Origin: Sympetrum striolatum
Taxonomy: Eukaryota; Arthropoda; Insecta; Odonata; Libellulidae
DNA length: 64,000 nt
Direction of reading: 5' to 3'
NCBI GenBank assembly: GCA_947579665.1
Contig: OX388350.1
Span: 42,689,393 to 42,753,392 of the forward strand
Shown here: positions 1-12,900 of the stretch, piece after piece
Layout: the number at the start of each line of letters is the position of its first letter
How positions within the stretch are numbered: the stretch's first letter is position 1
Made by a program: the position numbers and the translations under genes
The notes under the pieces: generated by a model
Seen by the model: only the letters and a program-made list of their open reading frames with translations
What the model was told of the DNA's origin: nothing
Database searches by the model: none

Positions 1-690
1 GGTCTTTCTATCGATCAAGCTCGCCAGCTGTTAAGAGCTTTTCCTGTTAAGTGATGTCCCGGAATAGATGCATGAGAGAGGTGGCACCGTGGAGACAGTT
101 TAGGTGATAATTATATTACTATGTGTTTTCTACCGAAGTAACTCATTTGAATGGGATCCGTAATAATCCACGTGCGTGGGAGTGTCTCCGTACGAAAGCA
201 GTCGTAATCGATTGAACAATTCCACCGGCACGAGAACTGCTCCTTGAGGTACCCCACTCGAGTAATTTGTCTCGTGGATCGTCTACACTCCAGGATACAC
301 CCTCGAGTTCCCTTGGAGGTGCCTCTCTTCCCAGGTGATATTTTGGAGGATCTTCTGTGAGAGGGAGAGATTGCAGTCCTCGAAACCAACTCCTAATGAA
401 AAGAATATAAAGCGTGATCGTCTGGAGAAGGCTTTTTCTCAACTCAAGGAAGGTTTTCTTTCCATCCTTATCACTGGAAAAGGGAAGAGGTTTGGGGAGG
501 GCGTGGTTTTCTCCCCGAGTGTGATCGAACAATGTGTTTGTGAGCTGGTGGTGGAATCCTCTTTTTCCCTCGGAAAAGGCGTGGTTCGGCGGAGCCGGTG
601 TCGAGCTGCGAATAAAAATAACAAATCACGTGTGAAAAAATCGAGAGGTCCTGTGGAAAAAGATAAGCTTCCGGTGGTAGTGTTGATGAT
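1..690. other. GC-richer leader region, no supported gene
   Basis: This stretch is richer in G+C than the flanking DNA and has overlapping open frames on both strands, none of which I recognise. The plus-strand frame at 335-700 and the minus-strand frame at 532-143 overlap and cannot both be coding. The motif GGCGTGGTT occurs twice, near 503 and 577. The frame of the downstream candidate exon has a stop at 664-666, so this part could be 5' UTR or promoter-proximal DNA if that exon is real. Confidence 0.25.
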
Positions 691-1015
691 ATGCCTTTAA
701 CTCCTCATCAGATGTGGAACCGTGTGTTCACGCTATTGCAGAACCTCCGCCAGGCACCCGATCACCTGCTCCTGTCGGAGGCTGCATCCACCTCTAACCC
801 CCCTTTGCTTTCCTCTTACTCGTCGACATTCTTCGATCCGACGAATGGTGGCGCCAGTGACGCGGAGGAGACGAACAGGCGCCGTCTGGCGCTCCTCTCT
901 CAGAGGCTGAGAAGGTCAGAATCTCCTCCCCACCCTTTCATCTCTCCCTACACGTTATTGCACGGTGGAGGGAGACGCTCTCCGACCCCTTTAAAGGCAC
1001 CATATCCCTCATATC
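691..1015 (+). CDS. Candidate first coding exon of an unrecognised gene
   Basis: An ATG at 691 opens a frame that stays open through a GC-rich stretch unlike the AT-rich DNA after 1260. The peptide starts MPLTPHQMWNRVFTLLQNLR and is rich in Ser, Pro, Arg and Leu, with a hydrophilic acidic/basic middle (around residues 55-75) and a Pro/Ser-rich end. I see no known domain, signal peptide or membrane segment. The frame runs into GTGAGT at 1016-1021, a good splice donor, which would leave a phase-1 exon of 108 codons plus one base. An in-frame stop at 664-666 makes 691 the first usable start. No acceptor or second exon was identified. The long AT-rich, repeat-filled DNA downstream would fit a large intron. 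It could equally be a chance open frame in GC-rich DNA. Confidence 0.28.
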
Positions 1016-3360
1016 GTGAGTTTTTCCGTGCCCGTGGCTTATCGTAGCGTGTTATCGGGCTTTATCTCTCTCTTCCCCCGCTACGCTTTGGGGAATTGCA
1101 CGGGAAGAATTTTTCATTTCCCTCATGGTGCTTATCATCCGTTCACTCTTTGGCATATCGGATGCGATGTTTTCTTAGTCTGTATCTTTGTGTTTATCGG
1201 GTCAAGGCGAACTTGGTGCCGCTGCCAAATTCTGTATCTCTAACTCGTAAGTTTTAGTTTATTTTTGGACTTGTAGGGAATACGGTGAATATCATCGATT
1301 ACCTGTATTGATGATTGTCATATCTTCGGAAAATATTATTGTTTTCCACGCATTCGGTTGGTATACTTTTAGAGGTTAACATAAATCTGTTTTGTCCCGT
1401 TGTTTCAACACTGGTATAAAATATAACTTTTCTTTTTCGTAACACCGTATAACAAAACATGCTCTTACATTTCGTTGCGTGTTTTTCAAATTTAAGGTGC
1501 CTATTCAATGCTTACAAGAATATATCGCGTGGAATTAATGACTGGAATGATTAAACGGCTCAACTGTGGCGGTTTTATCAAACATTTTCTCATGATAGGG
1601 AATACACATAAGCATGTTTATTAATGCTATTGTTGATGCTCCTTCAATATTTGAAATTTACCTTCAATCTTTTCCACCTTATAGCACTAAAACAGTCACA
1701 CTTATCTTATACGGTGAATCTCATTCATCTTTATGTCAGTTTTATGAGGAGAAGGTATTATTGAAGTTAGCTCTTTGTAAGAGTTTAATAGATGTGCAAA
1801 AAACTCACAAAGCACGTGATATTTCAACCATGTTTTAACCATCGGGATTTATGACATAATTAGTAGAAATGGAAGCCTTTGTTTGACAGTCTGCGACATC
1901 AAAGGGTCCTCTCTTACTTCAGCATATTAAAGATTCCATTAACTATCATCCAGATTCGAAGGGTTAAACGAAAAGAATTCATTAAGGGATTAATATAAAG
2001 CAATCAAATTCCAGTCTATGTTGTCCCTCTCCAATTGATTTTCAAAATTACCACATCTGATATCAAAGCTATATAAACTTCTGATTGCTTTTGATTACGG
2101 CTCATCATTGAATCGTGAATATAGGATGACCTAGAACTTTCCATCGTATGAAAGTAAGCAGGAGAAACAAATGGCCATTGTAATTAGCCATCTGAGGCAA
2201 TTCCGTTCGAGTGGCAGGAACGTTAATTTTGTTAGCTGTGTAAATCGAGGATGAAGCGTTTCTCAAACTGAAGTGCTCTGCAAAGAAATACCTCCGTCGT
2301 TCTCCCGTTTTCTCTTTTCGTCTGCCTTTTATTCTGACAAGTTCTTCGCGTCTCATTGCTTAAGTAAGAGCAATCCTTTCACGGAGGCTATGCCCGTGTG
2401 GAGAAAGTGACATCGTTTGTCAACCAAGATTTCATTCCACTGATTTATAACTTGTTTGTCCCTCTCCTGATATTTTTTTTTCGCAGGTTTAAGGTAAATT
2501 ATCGCGCATGCATTTAAGTCTATCTTTCAATGGAAAATTGACGCACACAACTCTCTTTTGATACCTTCGAGTGCCCTCTTTACTAGATATTCAACTAATT
2601 AGTTTCAGCATCAAATTATGTTTTAAAGTATTCTTTAGTTCAGAATTTCAGATGGCTAATATTACAAGAAAACTCCTTAAAAACAATTTTACATCTAGAA
2701 TGGCAAATTATTTTAATATTCTCGACAATAACAGCTCATAAATGTATTTCAACATCATTAGTCAAGAATGGATGAACGAATGACAGATTTTTGGCTCAAT
2801 TATACTTGAATTTTGAAAGACGAAATGGATTGATACTTTATTCGTATCTATAAAGGGTTAATGGTTAAATAACAATAAATTGCTCCATGTATAAATCAAA
2901 GTATTATTACGCTGAATCATTCTTTGTGATTTCCATTCTGTATAATTCTTTGAATTGCCTGGTAGAAGAATGTAAATCCAGAAAATACTCCTTCATAATG
3001 GGAAGTGGTCGGTCCCTCTTGATTGGACGAGGAATAAGACGAAAGGAGATGGTAGTTTTTGCTGTTCTTTTCCTTTTCTCCACTCTTTTGTCACTCTTGT
3101 AACCTATAAAACCCCTCGATTCTCACTATTTTATCCACTCTAAGAACAACAACACCTAACCACAAACGTTGGTTGAATGGAAACCAATCAAACGTTTTCC
3201 TTAACCTACATTTCACAAACTAAAAATTGAACTCCTAAAATGCCTGCAGCAATACAATAAAACGTAATAGAAGTGAAAAAATTTATAAAATTCGTCAACA
3301 AATAAAATTGTTAAAAGCGTTACCTAAAGAGGAAGTAGTTCATTAAATTTAGATTAAAAA
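1016..3360. other. AT-rich noncoding stretch
   Basis: Only short chance open frames are present (under about 85 codons, for example 1614-1838 and 2356-2105), with no recognisable motif. A moderately GC-rich tail of the upstream island runs to about 1240. I see no convincing repeat or RNA gene. Confidence 0.5.
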
Positions 3361-3363
3361 TTA

Positions 3364-3650
3364 AAAGTAATAGTAATAGTAATTTATTGGCATAATAAAT
3401 TCACAATTCCATTAACAAACATTGAAAATGAACACGTCTCGTCAGATACAGTTTGGTTCTAAAATAATTTACATAACTTTACTAATACATATTTCCATCC
3501 AGTCTACATAATTATCTATACTTCTATACTTTGCTATATCAAATAAATATTTATCATTTAAGCGCAGGTAGTAAATGAAATTGAACGTAATTACAAGCCT
3601 ATGTACCACGATAAGAGAAACAAAAGAAAACCATGTATAAGTTAAATATT
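3364..3650 (-). mobile_element. Probable LINE 3' end, minus strand
   Basis: Read on the minus strand, an AT-rich 3' UTR-like sequence ends in an AATAAA-like stretch followed by a short (ATTACT)n tail at about 3366-3384. Short microsatellite tails are typical of several LINE clades. No coding remnant is visible upstream, so the family is unknown and the 5' limit is approximate. Confidence 0.3.
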
Positions 3651-3834
3651 TATTTCGTGTTGATGTTTATTTATTTATTATCGTGGTATATTTCCGGTCT
3701 TGTCATACGATTTGCGTGTCTAGTAGTTCAATACAGTTTTCCAGTTCATATTATTTCTGTCAGTGGTGATAACCTTGTAATGTATCGCACGTTGAAATTC
3801 TCATTACTCCAATGTCATTTATCCTATTAGTAAT

Positions 3835-3942
3835 TTTTAAAGGGCTTCAACAGCTGAGGTTGTATCTCACGTGGGCTCCTACCGGGAATCGAATCCGGGA
3901 CCCCCTTCACTGAAGGCGAACCAATGAAGCTATTTGGGAGCG
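3835..3942 (-). mobile_element. tRNA-derived SINE, family 1 (copy at 3.9 kb)
   Basis: On the minus strand the sequence begins with a tRNA-like head (GCTCCCAAATAGCTTCATTG), contains an intact pol III B box of the GGTTCGANTCC type at about 3885-3896, and continues into a body containing CCTCAGCTGTTGAAG. The same head, B box and body occur at 7.2 and 13.9 kb. The A box is degenerate. The copy has lost the (TAC)n tail and no clear target duplication is visible. Confidence 0.7.
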
Positions 3943-3949
3943 AATGTCT

Positions 3950-6900
3950 TCTTTTTCTTGAAATATTCCTTTCTCGTCGATGTCCTCTGAGAAAACGATT
4001 GTGACATTCTTCTTTTATTTTCTTCCACCTCACCTCCTCAAAAATCTTGATATCTTGATTTATCTTCAACTTTGCTTCCTCCTGTTTCCTTGTTTCCTTT
4101 TATTTCCACTACTCACCACCAGCTTTTAACAAATGGTTTTCTCAAGGTTATCGTTGCTCAGTTGTCACGTAATGAAAATATCCGGAGTGTTTTACCTCGA
4201 GAGAAATTACCTTGTCAGACATTAATTGTGTACTAAGGAGTAATTATTGGTTGGATTCCATTTGTTTTTTTATCTACGTTGGATACAGCCATTTAGTATT
4301 TCTATATCTTCACATTGAGTCACTTTTAATTGCAACCTTAGAGAACATGGATTTTCTCACGGTAAAGGGAAAGTTTTTGCGAATTTTAATGTTGGAAGCG
4401 GAAGCGTTTTCTGCCGAGGTATTGAATAAATCAATTTCAATAAGATTTACGGAGTTTAGTCTTTGGATATTCAAGCATTCTTGTCAGAAACTTTCAAGGA
4501 TCTACTTTAATCGAGGACGTCAATGTCTACTATTACGTCTATTATTCTAATAAATTTTTAAACAGTAAATTATTTGGGTTATATTATTCTCTATGGTTGG
4601 AAGAAAAATTTGGAGAAAATAATTCTTCTGTTCATATTTGAAAGAAGTTGCTTTCGTTTATTGACTGGTTAGGTAATTATCGTATCATGAGTTCTGAAAT
4701 TCCAAATTCTAAAATATTTTGTAGTGTATCAATTCGATAAGGAATTTATAGAAATATGATTCCCTTTTAATTGTTTGTTGCTAAATGATGTAATCCAGTT
4801 AATGTTTGAAATAGTTATCATTATATTCCCGACCCCGTGAGACATTTTTCAAGACCGTTTTTCCTTTGGATTTTTTCTGGGTACATGTGCAATGACACTT
4901 TAACCCTTTCCTTATCATTATATTACTAGAAATAAGTAAAAATTAAATTAATGAAGAATTGAGAAATGAATGACAATCTACAGTATATTGAATATGTAAT
5001 TTAAATTATAGCTTCCATAGTAAAAACTGCTGAAGCAAGTCGCTGGTCTTCCTTAACGATAAATCATTAACTTCACGTTAATTGTCATTCGTTAAGGGCT
5101 TCGATTGAAAGGTTATTGATGACCCAACGAGCATCTATCAATTCCGCGTTCCTTAAAATTTTCGTTTGGGGAAGCGGATTTCAACCTATGATTGTAATAT
5201 CCTTGAATTTGCAGGCTTAAGCCGAAGGCAGTTAGAAATATGGTTGAAAAATTAGAATAATTTGACTGAAGAGAAATTAATTGCACTTTTATACCTGATT
5301 AGTTCTAGTTTTATACATAATTAACGGATGCTGTTCCGATGCGTTAGCATTTTTAAAATTTCAAACTATGTTCACGGGGAAAATGCTATATTTTTTAAAC
5401 TTTATTCATCATCTTAATGTTTTATTATAGAAAATGAATGGAAGCTGAATTTCTCGAACAAAATTCTATAGAATACGTTTTGAACTTACAAATGGGTTAA
5501 AATTCATGTTAGAAATTTTATTCAGAATTATTTTTGTTGGTAAATTTCTTATCTAACAAAGCTCTCACGGAAAGTGAAAATTGAACCACAATTCATTCAT
5601 TGGTAATTGGGAAAAATCGTGAAAGTTTTAAAGAAAGTTGTGCGTTCGGATCGCGAATTTTTGCTTTTTAGCAGTTTATGATTTGTTAACAGTTTATGAA
5701 GTGTTGGATGGACTTATTCAAACAGGATAAGGCAAATAGTAAAATAAAATACATAATCAACAGTAAGATAAAGCTTCATCATAAAATAAAATACAATTAT
5801 GCTTATCATTTATTTCTTCAATCCTTCTTTCCATCGCTCATTAAACTGTTATTCATCAATTAATTTATCCATCATAATATTTCTTTACCCCTGTTAACAT
5901 GCAGTGACTTCTGCAGTTAGATTCCTGCTTTAATGTGGGTCACAATGGATTCATTCTCAGTTCATTGAAAACGTGTTAACTAACGCATTGGTGCGACCAC
6001 AGAGTACCATCAAGAAGCGTCTCCTTCACTTTCGAAATCAGATGCGAGTTCGCGCTCACTCTCGCCTCACGGATCGGACCGCAGCCGTTTTTCGTCGCCA
6101 GAGAAAATGAAAAAAGATTCAATTTCGTTTTCCCCGTCGACCTTCATTCCGCCAATTTCCGGTCCAGAGCCATCCATCTCCCAATCTATTTCAGTCCGAA
6201 AAAAACAGCAGCGGAATGAAAGGTTCTCTCCATTACTACAGGACTTTTTTTCGCTCCCGTGATTTTCCTCATTGTCCTCTCCTACTTCCAGTGGCGTCAC
6301 GAAACACAAGGGTTACCCAGGGCCCGTCATTTCCCCCAGCTTTCTGCACCGCTCCTCTCGGCATTGACTTTGTTGACGGTGGGCGGTGATGCGATCCGTG
6401 GCTTTCATTTGTTTCCTCGCTGTGCCTTTGGTGACCTGTATAGGGGATGCCCTCTTGGTCGTACCTCCCGCAACACTACACTGGTTTCCGTGTACTTCTT
6501 ATCTGTTGTTTCGGTATGGTCGGAAGGAGAACCCGTTCTCTCATCGCTCCTGTTCCATTACTTTCCAGCTTCGGAGGCCTTTTTTAAGCGATTGCTCCTA
6601 GTGGGTCGAACCACTCGTTCGGTTGTTCGGGATTCCATTTCCGTCTTTCTTTTCGCGGACTTCAGCGTCCCGTTGGTTTGTTTTTACAGCTTTTCGTTTC
6701 TGTAGATTTTTATCGGGGAGACTTTTAGTTATTACTGTAAAAGGAAGAATTGATAGTGAAATAACTTCGTGATGCACGAAGAAAATAGCTCCTATATATG
6801 GCTACCATTTCTCTCATCTCCCAGCGGGAAGCTAAAAACTCCCGATATATCTTCTGATTCTATTTGAATGTTTTATGTTCCATAGTTTCATTTTTTAAAT

Positions 6901-7194
6901 CTCTTTCAAATATTTACATCTGCCATTAGATCCAGGACATTTTAAGGGAGTGAAGTAAGAAACCATTCATTGAGGCAAACATTTGTAAACACATTCAATG
7001 TATGCTAATTATTGATTGAAAAGTAGCTCTAGGCTAGGATTTTTTATTTCATATGATTTGTATTCTATTTAAAAATATGGTTTACATTACTCCTAAGTCC
7101 TATAAACCATATAAAATCTTCCTATTATTATTACAGCAATTTATATAAATATTTATATATACTTTAATAAATGAAGTTAATTACAATTTGTAAC
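3950..7194. other. Noncoding stretch with one hairpin and one GC-rich island
   Basis: DNA from 3950 to 4130 is pyrimidine-rich. An imperfect 21-bp inverted repeat lies at about 5051-5098 (CCTTAACGA at both outer ends, 5-bp loop). A GC-richer island spans about 6000-6710 and has overlapping open frames on both strands but no recognisable protein. Open frames such as 4212-4550 (112 codons) look like chance. Confidence 0.4.
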
Positions 7195-7338
7195 GGCGAC
7201 GGGCTCCCGGATAGTCATGTGGACTGCGCGTTCGCCTTTGGTTAAAGCGGTCTCGGTTCGATTCCCGGTGGGATCCAATGTGCGGAATGACCTCAGCTGT
7301 CGAAGCACTTAAAATGTAACAATACTACTACTACTACT
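7195..7338 (+). mobile_element. tRNA-derived SINE, family 1 (most complete copy)
   Basis: The tRNA-like head runs from about 7202 to 7276 and starts GGCTCCCGGATAG. It has a degenerate A box and a canonical B box GGTTCGATTCC at 7255-7265. A short body follows (ACCTCAGCTGTCGAAGCACT), then a (TAC)n tail at about 7322-7338. The element is therefore a short SINE of roughly 140 bp. The left flank CGGCGACG and right flank CGGCAACG could be a worn target duplication. An anticodon cannot be assigned because the anticodon arm is rearranged. Confidence 0.8.
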
Positions 7339-7344
7339 CTATCG

Positions 7345-9060
7345 GCAACGTATTGAAGAAGGTGGGGGTGGAGAGAGTTTTGATCGAAGTGGGTGGGTCA
7401 GATATTGAAAGGAATTGAATTACTAAAAGAGGCAATTGAAGGTAGGATGCAAGGGAAAAACAGAGAGTAAAGCGTTAGTAAATTTTGTTGGATGAAGTGA
7501 AGGAAGCGGTTGGTTATCACGTAGTAAGGATAAATTGTTATGTATGAAATTTTTAGGCATCTGAACTATCCCATAGATGTAAATTTCATCTAATGCTTTT
7601 AATTGTTATACCATATTCTTATGCATTTACTTCAACGTGCAATCTGTGCAAATGTGTAGGGTAAAAATTTCGGGCACAAAAGAGTTTTTTATCCTAGGTT
7701 TGTCTATTCCAGCATAATTTCTTTTTTCAACATCAATTTCCGAATTGGAATGTCTCGTCCTCGGATGTTGAAAATTATTACTTTTATTTTTCAGTTTCAT
7801 GAGTAAACATTATTTTCCGAGAATATAGAATTGCAGTCTGTCATAAGGATGACTCATAAAAATAAAATTGTCTTAATTGTTTTGTAATTTTGGAGGAAAC
7901 TTTCGACAGAATAATTCTTTAGCTTTTGCTCCGCCGTTGAATTTCGTTTTGAAGATTTTTGTGAAAGGTTAGTGATGATGTAGGCAATTGGCTCCTGATT
8001 ACTTTTTCTCAGGATAATTCGTGAAGTAAATTATCGTTCGCTAAGGTCCCATCGAGTTCCATTATTTAGACAAGTAATAGCAACATTTGCACATTTACTT
8101 ACTGCAACACTAAACAGTCGAACGATGACTGTGAGTTTGAAAATGGACTTCCGCCAAGATCAATTCCAGCTGGTGACATTCAATCATTGATAGTGAAGGG
8201 GAATCCTAAATATTTTACTTTTTTGCAAACCTTGCCGTCCATTAAAGCTGGCCATTTGTAGATTGTTGAAGTTGATTGGAAGTTAGGCAGTAAAAACGAG
8301 CTCTGGTTTTTAACCCGTTTTTAGTTCCTTCTAACCCTTATTAACCTGTAGTGTGATTCTTTTATGGCTCATTAGTTCCGGGAAGTCCCTTCCAATGTAT
8401 CCTAGATCCAACTCCGATCGTGTTATTATAACTGGAACGTCGGAAGAGGAATTATGTGCACACGCGATGTGTATCCTGAACCTGTTTTCGGAGTTCACGT
8501 GCGTCTGTTATTTTCGCTGTCCTCTTTCGAACCCTTTGGTTATTTTTTCGCCTTCGTCCGGATTGGTCTGCAATCACGCTTGTTCATTGGACACCCTCTG
8601 GATTGGGGCGAGTCGGGTTTCAAATTAAAGGGGGATTTTCTTTTATTTATAACGCTCATAAATCGTCTCGGCGCGTCTGCTTGACTGCAGGACTCGAATT
8701 TGATCCCAGTCCTTTCGGGATGTGTAGCCGAGTTGGTCGCGGTCATTCGCCGTCGGTACTCCGAGAGGGGTTTTTTTGCTACATTGTCGGTGCATTGAAA
8801 AAATGAAGGTCTGATTGACTTGATATACTGTGGAAGAGTTGTGAATTAATTGTTGTCTTTTCGAACAATATCTTAAGTTCCTTTGATTGGATTATCGTTG
8901 TATTCAATATACAGTAGTATACATTATTAATTCGTAAGTATTATTTATTGGTATATACGATTAACTATATACTACTAACTATAACTCGTAGTATACGATA
9001 TTATAAATTATAGTATACTGTACTTATAAACGGTATCGTACTGTCACCGCAATTGCATGA
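7345..9060. other. Noncoding stretch; AT-rich local inverted repeats at its end
   Basis: I see no gene. At 8908-9020 there are repeated TAGTATAC-type words in both orientations, forming an AT-rich imperfect palindrome. A GC-richer patch at about 8400-8780 has several overlapping short frames and no recognisable product. Confidence 0.4.
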
Positions 9061-9068
9061 ATTGCTAA

Positions 9069-9283
9069 AAATAAAACTTGAGAAAAAGAAGAATATCTTT
9101 TCCACTGTAATTTTATTCACTCACGACCATGGTTTTGATCTGCTAGATATAAGTATAAGATCATCTTCAAGTGATGAGGACACATGAGGATGATCTTATA
9201 GAATGAAACCATGGTCGTGAGTTAATAAAATTCAGTGATAAAGGCATGAGTGTTCTTCTTCTTTTTCTCAAGTTTTATTATGT
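9069..9283. mobile_element. Foldback (MITE-like) element with arms of about 105 bp
   Basis: Left-arm blocks AAAACTTGAGAAAAAGAAGA (near 9074), TCACGACCATGGTTT (near 9121) and ATAAGATCATCTTCAAGTG (near 9153) recur in reverse order as reverse complements ending near 9279. The centre is at about 9175 and has almost no spacer. This near-complete inverted symmetry is typical of foldback or MITE elements. I see no coding sequence and no certain target duplication. The CATGGTTT and ATCTTCA words also occur near 16.1 kb. Confidence 0.65.
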
Positions 9284-9831
9284 AGATCTACCACAAAGTC
9301 AAAGCCGAATTCGCAGATTGAATTAACTGCTAAAAATCCTAAAAATATCAAGTCTTATCTTAAAACTAATAATCTGAGGTTGAATGTATACTATTTGCTG
9401 GTATATTTTTATGAATGGTTTACAATGAATTCCATATCACAGTTCAAATACCATAATTTTCTCATTAACATATATATTCTTTTCGCCTATGAATTTAGCG
9501 TTGCCTTTTAGTTCTGCTTCTTGTACTAATTTATTTGTTATTAAATATTTTTGTTGCTAACAGTAAAATTTTAATTTTCCTTCAAACGGTAGTTCTCCAA
9601 CGGTTCCAATTCTAAGAAAAGGAGAGATGAAAATAACGTAATTTCTTCTCTATTCCACGACTTCATTTTGTAAATGCCGAATCAGATACAACAATGACGT
9701 TATCATTTGCAGATAGTGTGAGGAACTCCATTTACCCCTGAGATTTAGTGGCCGATATAACTGATATTTGCAAACTTAACTGTGTGGAATGAATAAACAT
9801 ATTTTTTTTAAGAAAAACGCATCGTAACTTC

Positions 9832-9957
9832 CGTAAGAGATTTTATTTCGACCGGTTTCGTTTGCGGGTTGACATCTATCTGAAGAAATCAGATTGAATT
9901 CTTCCAGTAGATGTCAAGTCTAACCCGCTGATAAGTAAGTCAAATAAATATCTTATT
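9832..9957. mobile_element. Small foldback element
   Basis: The arms pair as GCGGGTT/AACCCGC and GACATCTA/TAGATGTC, with an outer segment GAGATTTTATTTCGACC against a diverged complement ending near 9957. The right arm has about 6 extra bases. The ACCGGTTT word in the left arm recurs near 55.74 kb. No coding potential is visible. Confidence 0.45.
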
Positions 9958-9959
9958 TG

Positions 9960-12900
9960 AAGGTTACCAAGTGCTTTTCTTTTGAGATAGAGTCCCATAT
10001 ATATATACGAGTAAAATGTTGCTTGCGTATTGCAAGCATATTGATAAGACAAATTTCAAGTCGGCATCATATCGAGAGTGTCCTCAAAAGAAAAAAAGGA
10101 TTGAAAATATTCTTAAAATTCGCTGCAATTTATCCTTCCGGCATCAAACCCGGGTCTTCGTGGTGATACTAACTATGCAGCACAACAGAAGATCACCATC
10201 TCTAACTATGTGTTAAAATTCAAGCAGAAATTACAGTTTTGGAATCCTTTCACCTTATAATGAACTAACCTCTAAATATTAATGCTCTAGGTCCTCAAAT
10301 GTATCTTGGTATTTGAAAGAGAATCATAAAAATTGACTAGAGCTTATTGCTTTTGTGCATTCCATATTTATAATTTTATTTTTGCTATCAATTTCCCGCT
10401 TTGAAGATGAAGGGGTAAATGCAAAACTTGACCTTGCATGCATCAAGTAGACATTTATTTTTAATATTTGTTCATTTTTTAGATGGGTAAAGGAATGGAG
10501 ATAGGCTGTAATCATCTAACTCGGGTATTAGTCGTATTTAATAGCCTTATAAAAATTAAAATTATTCCAGGAATGCCGAGCAGTAGCTCATTTTTAATGT
10601 AATACATTCCTTGGACTTTATCTTATGCGTATGAAGTTTTTTTTTAAGTTTACAGCTTCCTAAAAGGATGAAAATCACTTTTAAATGGCGGTAAAAGAAT
10701 TGTGTGTAGAATTCAGGAAGGACTCAATTCGTCCTGGTGATAACCAGCGAAAGAACATCTTCATTGAAGCGCTAATAATGCCATCCACTGGTAGTTAAAT
10801 TAAGTGGAATTCAGCCGGTCACGCCACGACTGCTGGAAATCGTTAAAGCTGTATCGTTCTGGATTCCTTTGAAACATGAAGTTTATGTGTTTGTCGACGC
10901 GTGTAAAAATTCAAGAAAAATATTCCTCGATGTTAGTTCATTGTGCGTTTCTATCTTCGATACTATATCGAGCGAAATTTAAGGGAGGAACCTGGGTACT
11001 CGGATTGCAAACTGAATTTCCCCGATTTCTTCAACGGGTGTTAGGATGGTCTTAGAAAGTTCACCCATATTTAAAAAATCCCCCATTTTAAAACTTTGGT
11101 AATTATATCGTCACTTTCGTTCAGAAAGTTTCTATTTCAGATAATGAATTTCTTCACACGGAATAACCAATCAATATTTTTTATAATTAAGGTTGATATC
11201 ATAAAAGGAAAGAAGGTTTAGCATTTAGAAAGTATATTTAAAAAACGCCCTCCGGATGGTGTAATCATTAGTTCAACGGTATTTCATATTAATAGCCACG
11301 CTTTTCAAAGTAATATTAAAGTCATACGGCTGTAAAAACAGGGAAAATATTTTTCCATGGTGTCTCTTATTAATTTTCAAATTTCGTTTTCAGTCGGACA
11401 TTTCGATTCTCAAGCGAATTAAAGCTTGAAACTGTTGGTCAGATATTCATATATTCATTGAAGTTCAATATAATGTATTAATTGACGTCAAGCACCTGCA
11501 TTGCCATGTGCATAAACGCTTAACATGTCTATGGTGATGTAAATGATTCATCTCGTAGCCTATAGTTTCAGAGTAGTAATGAGCACGTATATGAAACATG
11601 TACAAGGTACATACGTTAGTTTAAATCTAAAAATCTGTCTTCTTCAGACCGAATCGGAAACATTTCTATATCCTACTTAATTCGTTCCGATAGTTCAAAT
11701 TGCATCTCTTACTTATTGCATTTCCATGTAATTTTTCTCGCAAGATTGGCGTATTGGATTTACGGTGTCCATTTTTTACGAAATTTTATCAACATATATT
11801 TAGCATCTAATGTAGATACATTTGTATGTTTGTGCAAGAGGTAAAACTGCAATTTTTTTGTGGTATCCGTTTTTGAAAACGTTGGTTTCATTGCAAGCGG
11901 TGGTTTTCCTTGCTTTTTTCTTATTTTGAATCTGGAAATGGCCAATTTAAGAAAAGAAATGTCCTTTTCATGCTCTAATTCGCCGTGAAAGAGAATTGGG
12001 CGAATTTGATTAGTTTTATTCGTTTCGCAAATGATCGCAAACTAAAATTTGGATGCGGTGTATATTACCGACTCTTTGATATCGTCTTAATTGAGAAAAA
12101 ACATTCGCATGCTGATTAAAAAATAAAGATAGAACGTAGACGAAGAAAATCAGTGGTAAATTTTACGGATGGTGATAGCCCGAAATTCCGGGTGGATTTT
12201 ATTTTCAAATTGCTCCTGCATCTGAATAACCTCAGAATAACAAAATTTACTTGAGGAATCAGCATATTTTGTATGATTATTATTACTTTTTGACTGTGTA
12301 GTAGTTAACTTAAATATTTTCGCTTTGAAGGAATTGCTATATACTGAATTTAAATTGGTGTATATTTTTGAATTGCTCTAATCCTCAAATTCGGTTATTA
12401 AATCTGTTAGTATCTCGTGCGGAATTTCCTGGGTGCAACAGTCTCAGCTTTAAATACGATTTTATAAGCGTATACGCACATTAATTAATTTAAAAACTAA
12501 TTTCCAAAATTTTTCTTGACGCATTTAGAGAAAAATAAATTAATATCTCGTAACCATTATGATAGTTTAAAAATAATTTCGGAAGTGAGAGGTAATACGT
12601 TTATGTACTTGCATACCTAAACCAAAAAATCAGAAAGTTTTCAGTATTTAACAAAAAATTCTATTACAGTCGTTTTTAGCTCTATTGGCATCGGTATGGC
12701 ATTCGTTTGGAAGATTATACGTAGAAACATGTAGCTGTCAAAGATACAGCGCGAGGGAGCTAAAGTAGCTTGCGAAATATTTAACGGATTTCGGAGATTG
12801 GGATATTATTAACTCGTTGGCGCTCGAAGGTCGCGGTGATGCAAAGGGGTTAATGGTACGTTGATACAGCAACTGCTGAAGTTGAATATGGGCTAACCGA

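Noticed and set aside
143..532. 129-codon minus-strand frame
   Set aside because: Overlaps a plus-strand frame of similar length. I could not tie it to any family, although a decayed retroelement is possible.
4212..4550. 112-codon plus-strand frame
   Set aside because: AT-rich, hydrophobic and low-complexity codon use, as expected from chance. No motif.
8690..8780. tRNA-like head with GTAGCCGAGTTGG
   Set aside because: Resembles an A box but there is no B box downstream.
12809..12853. Second piggyBac-like element bounded by TTAA
   Set aside because: Only 45 bp long, one end resembles a piggyBac terminus and the other does not, so no inverted pair exists.
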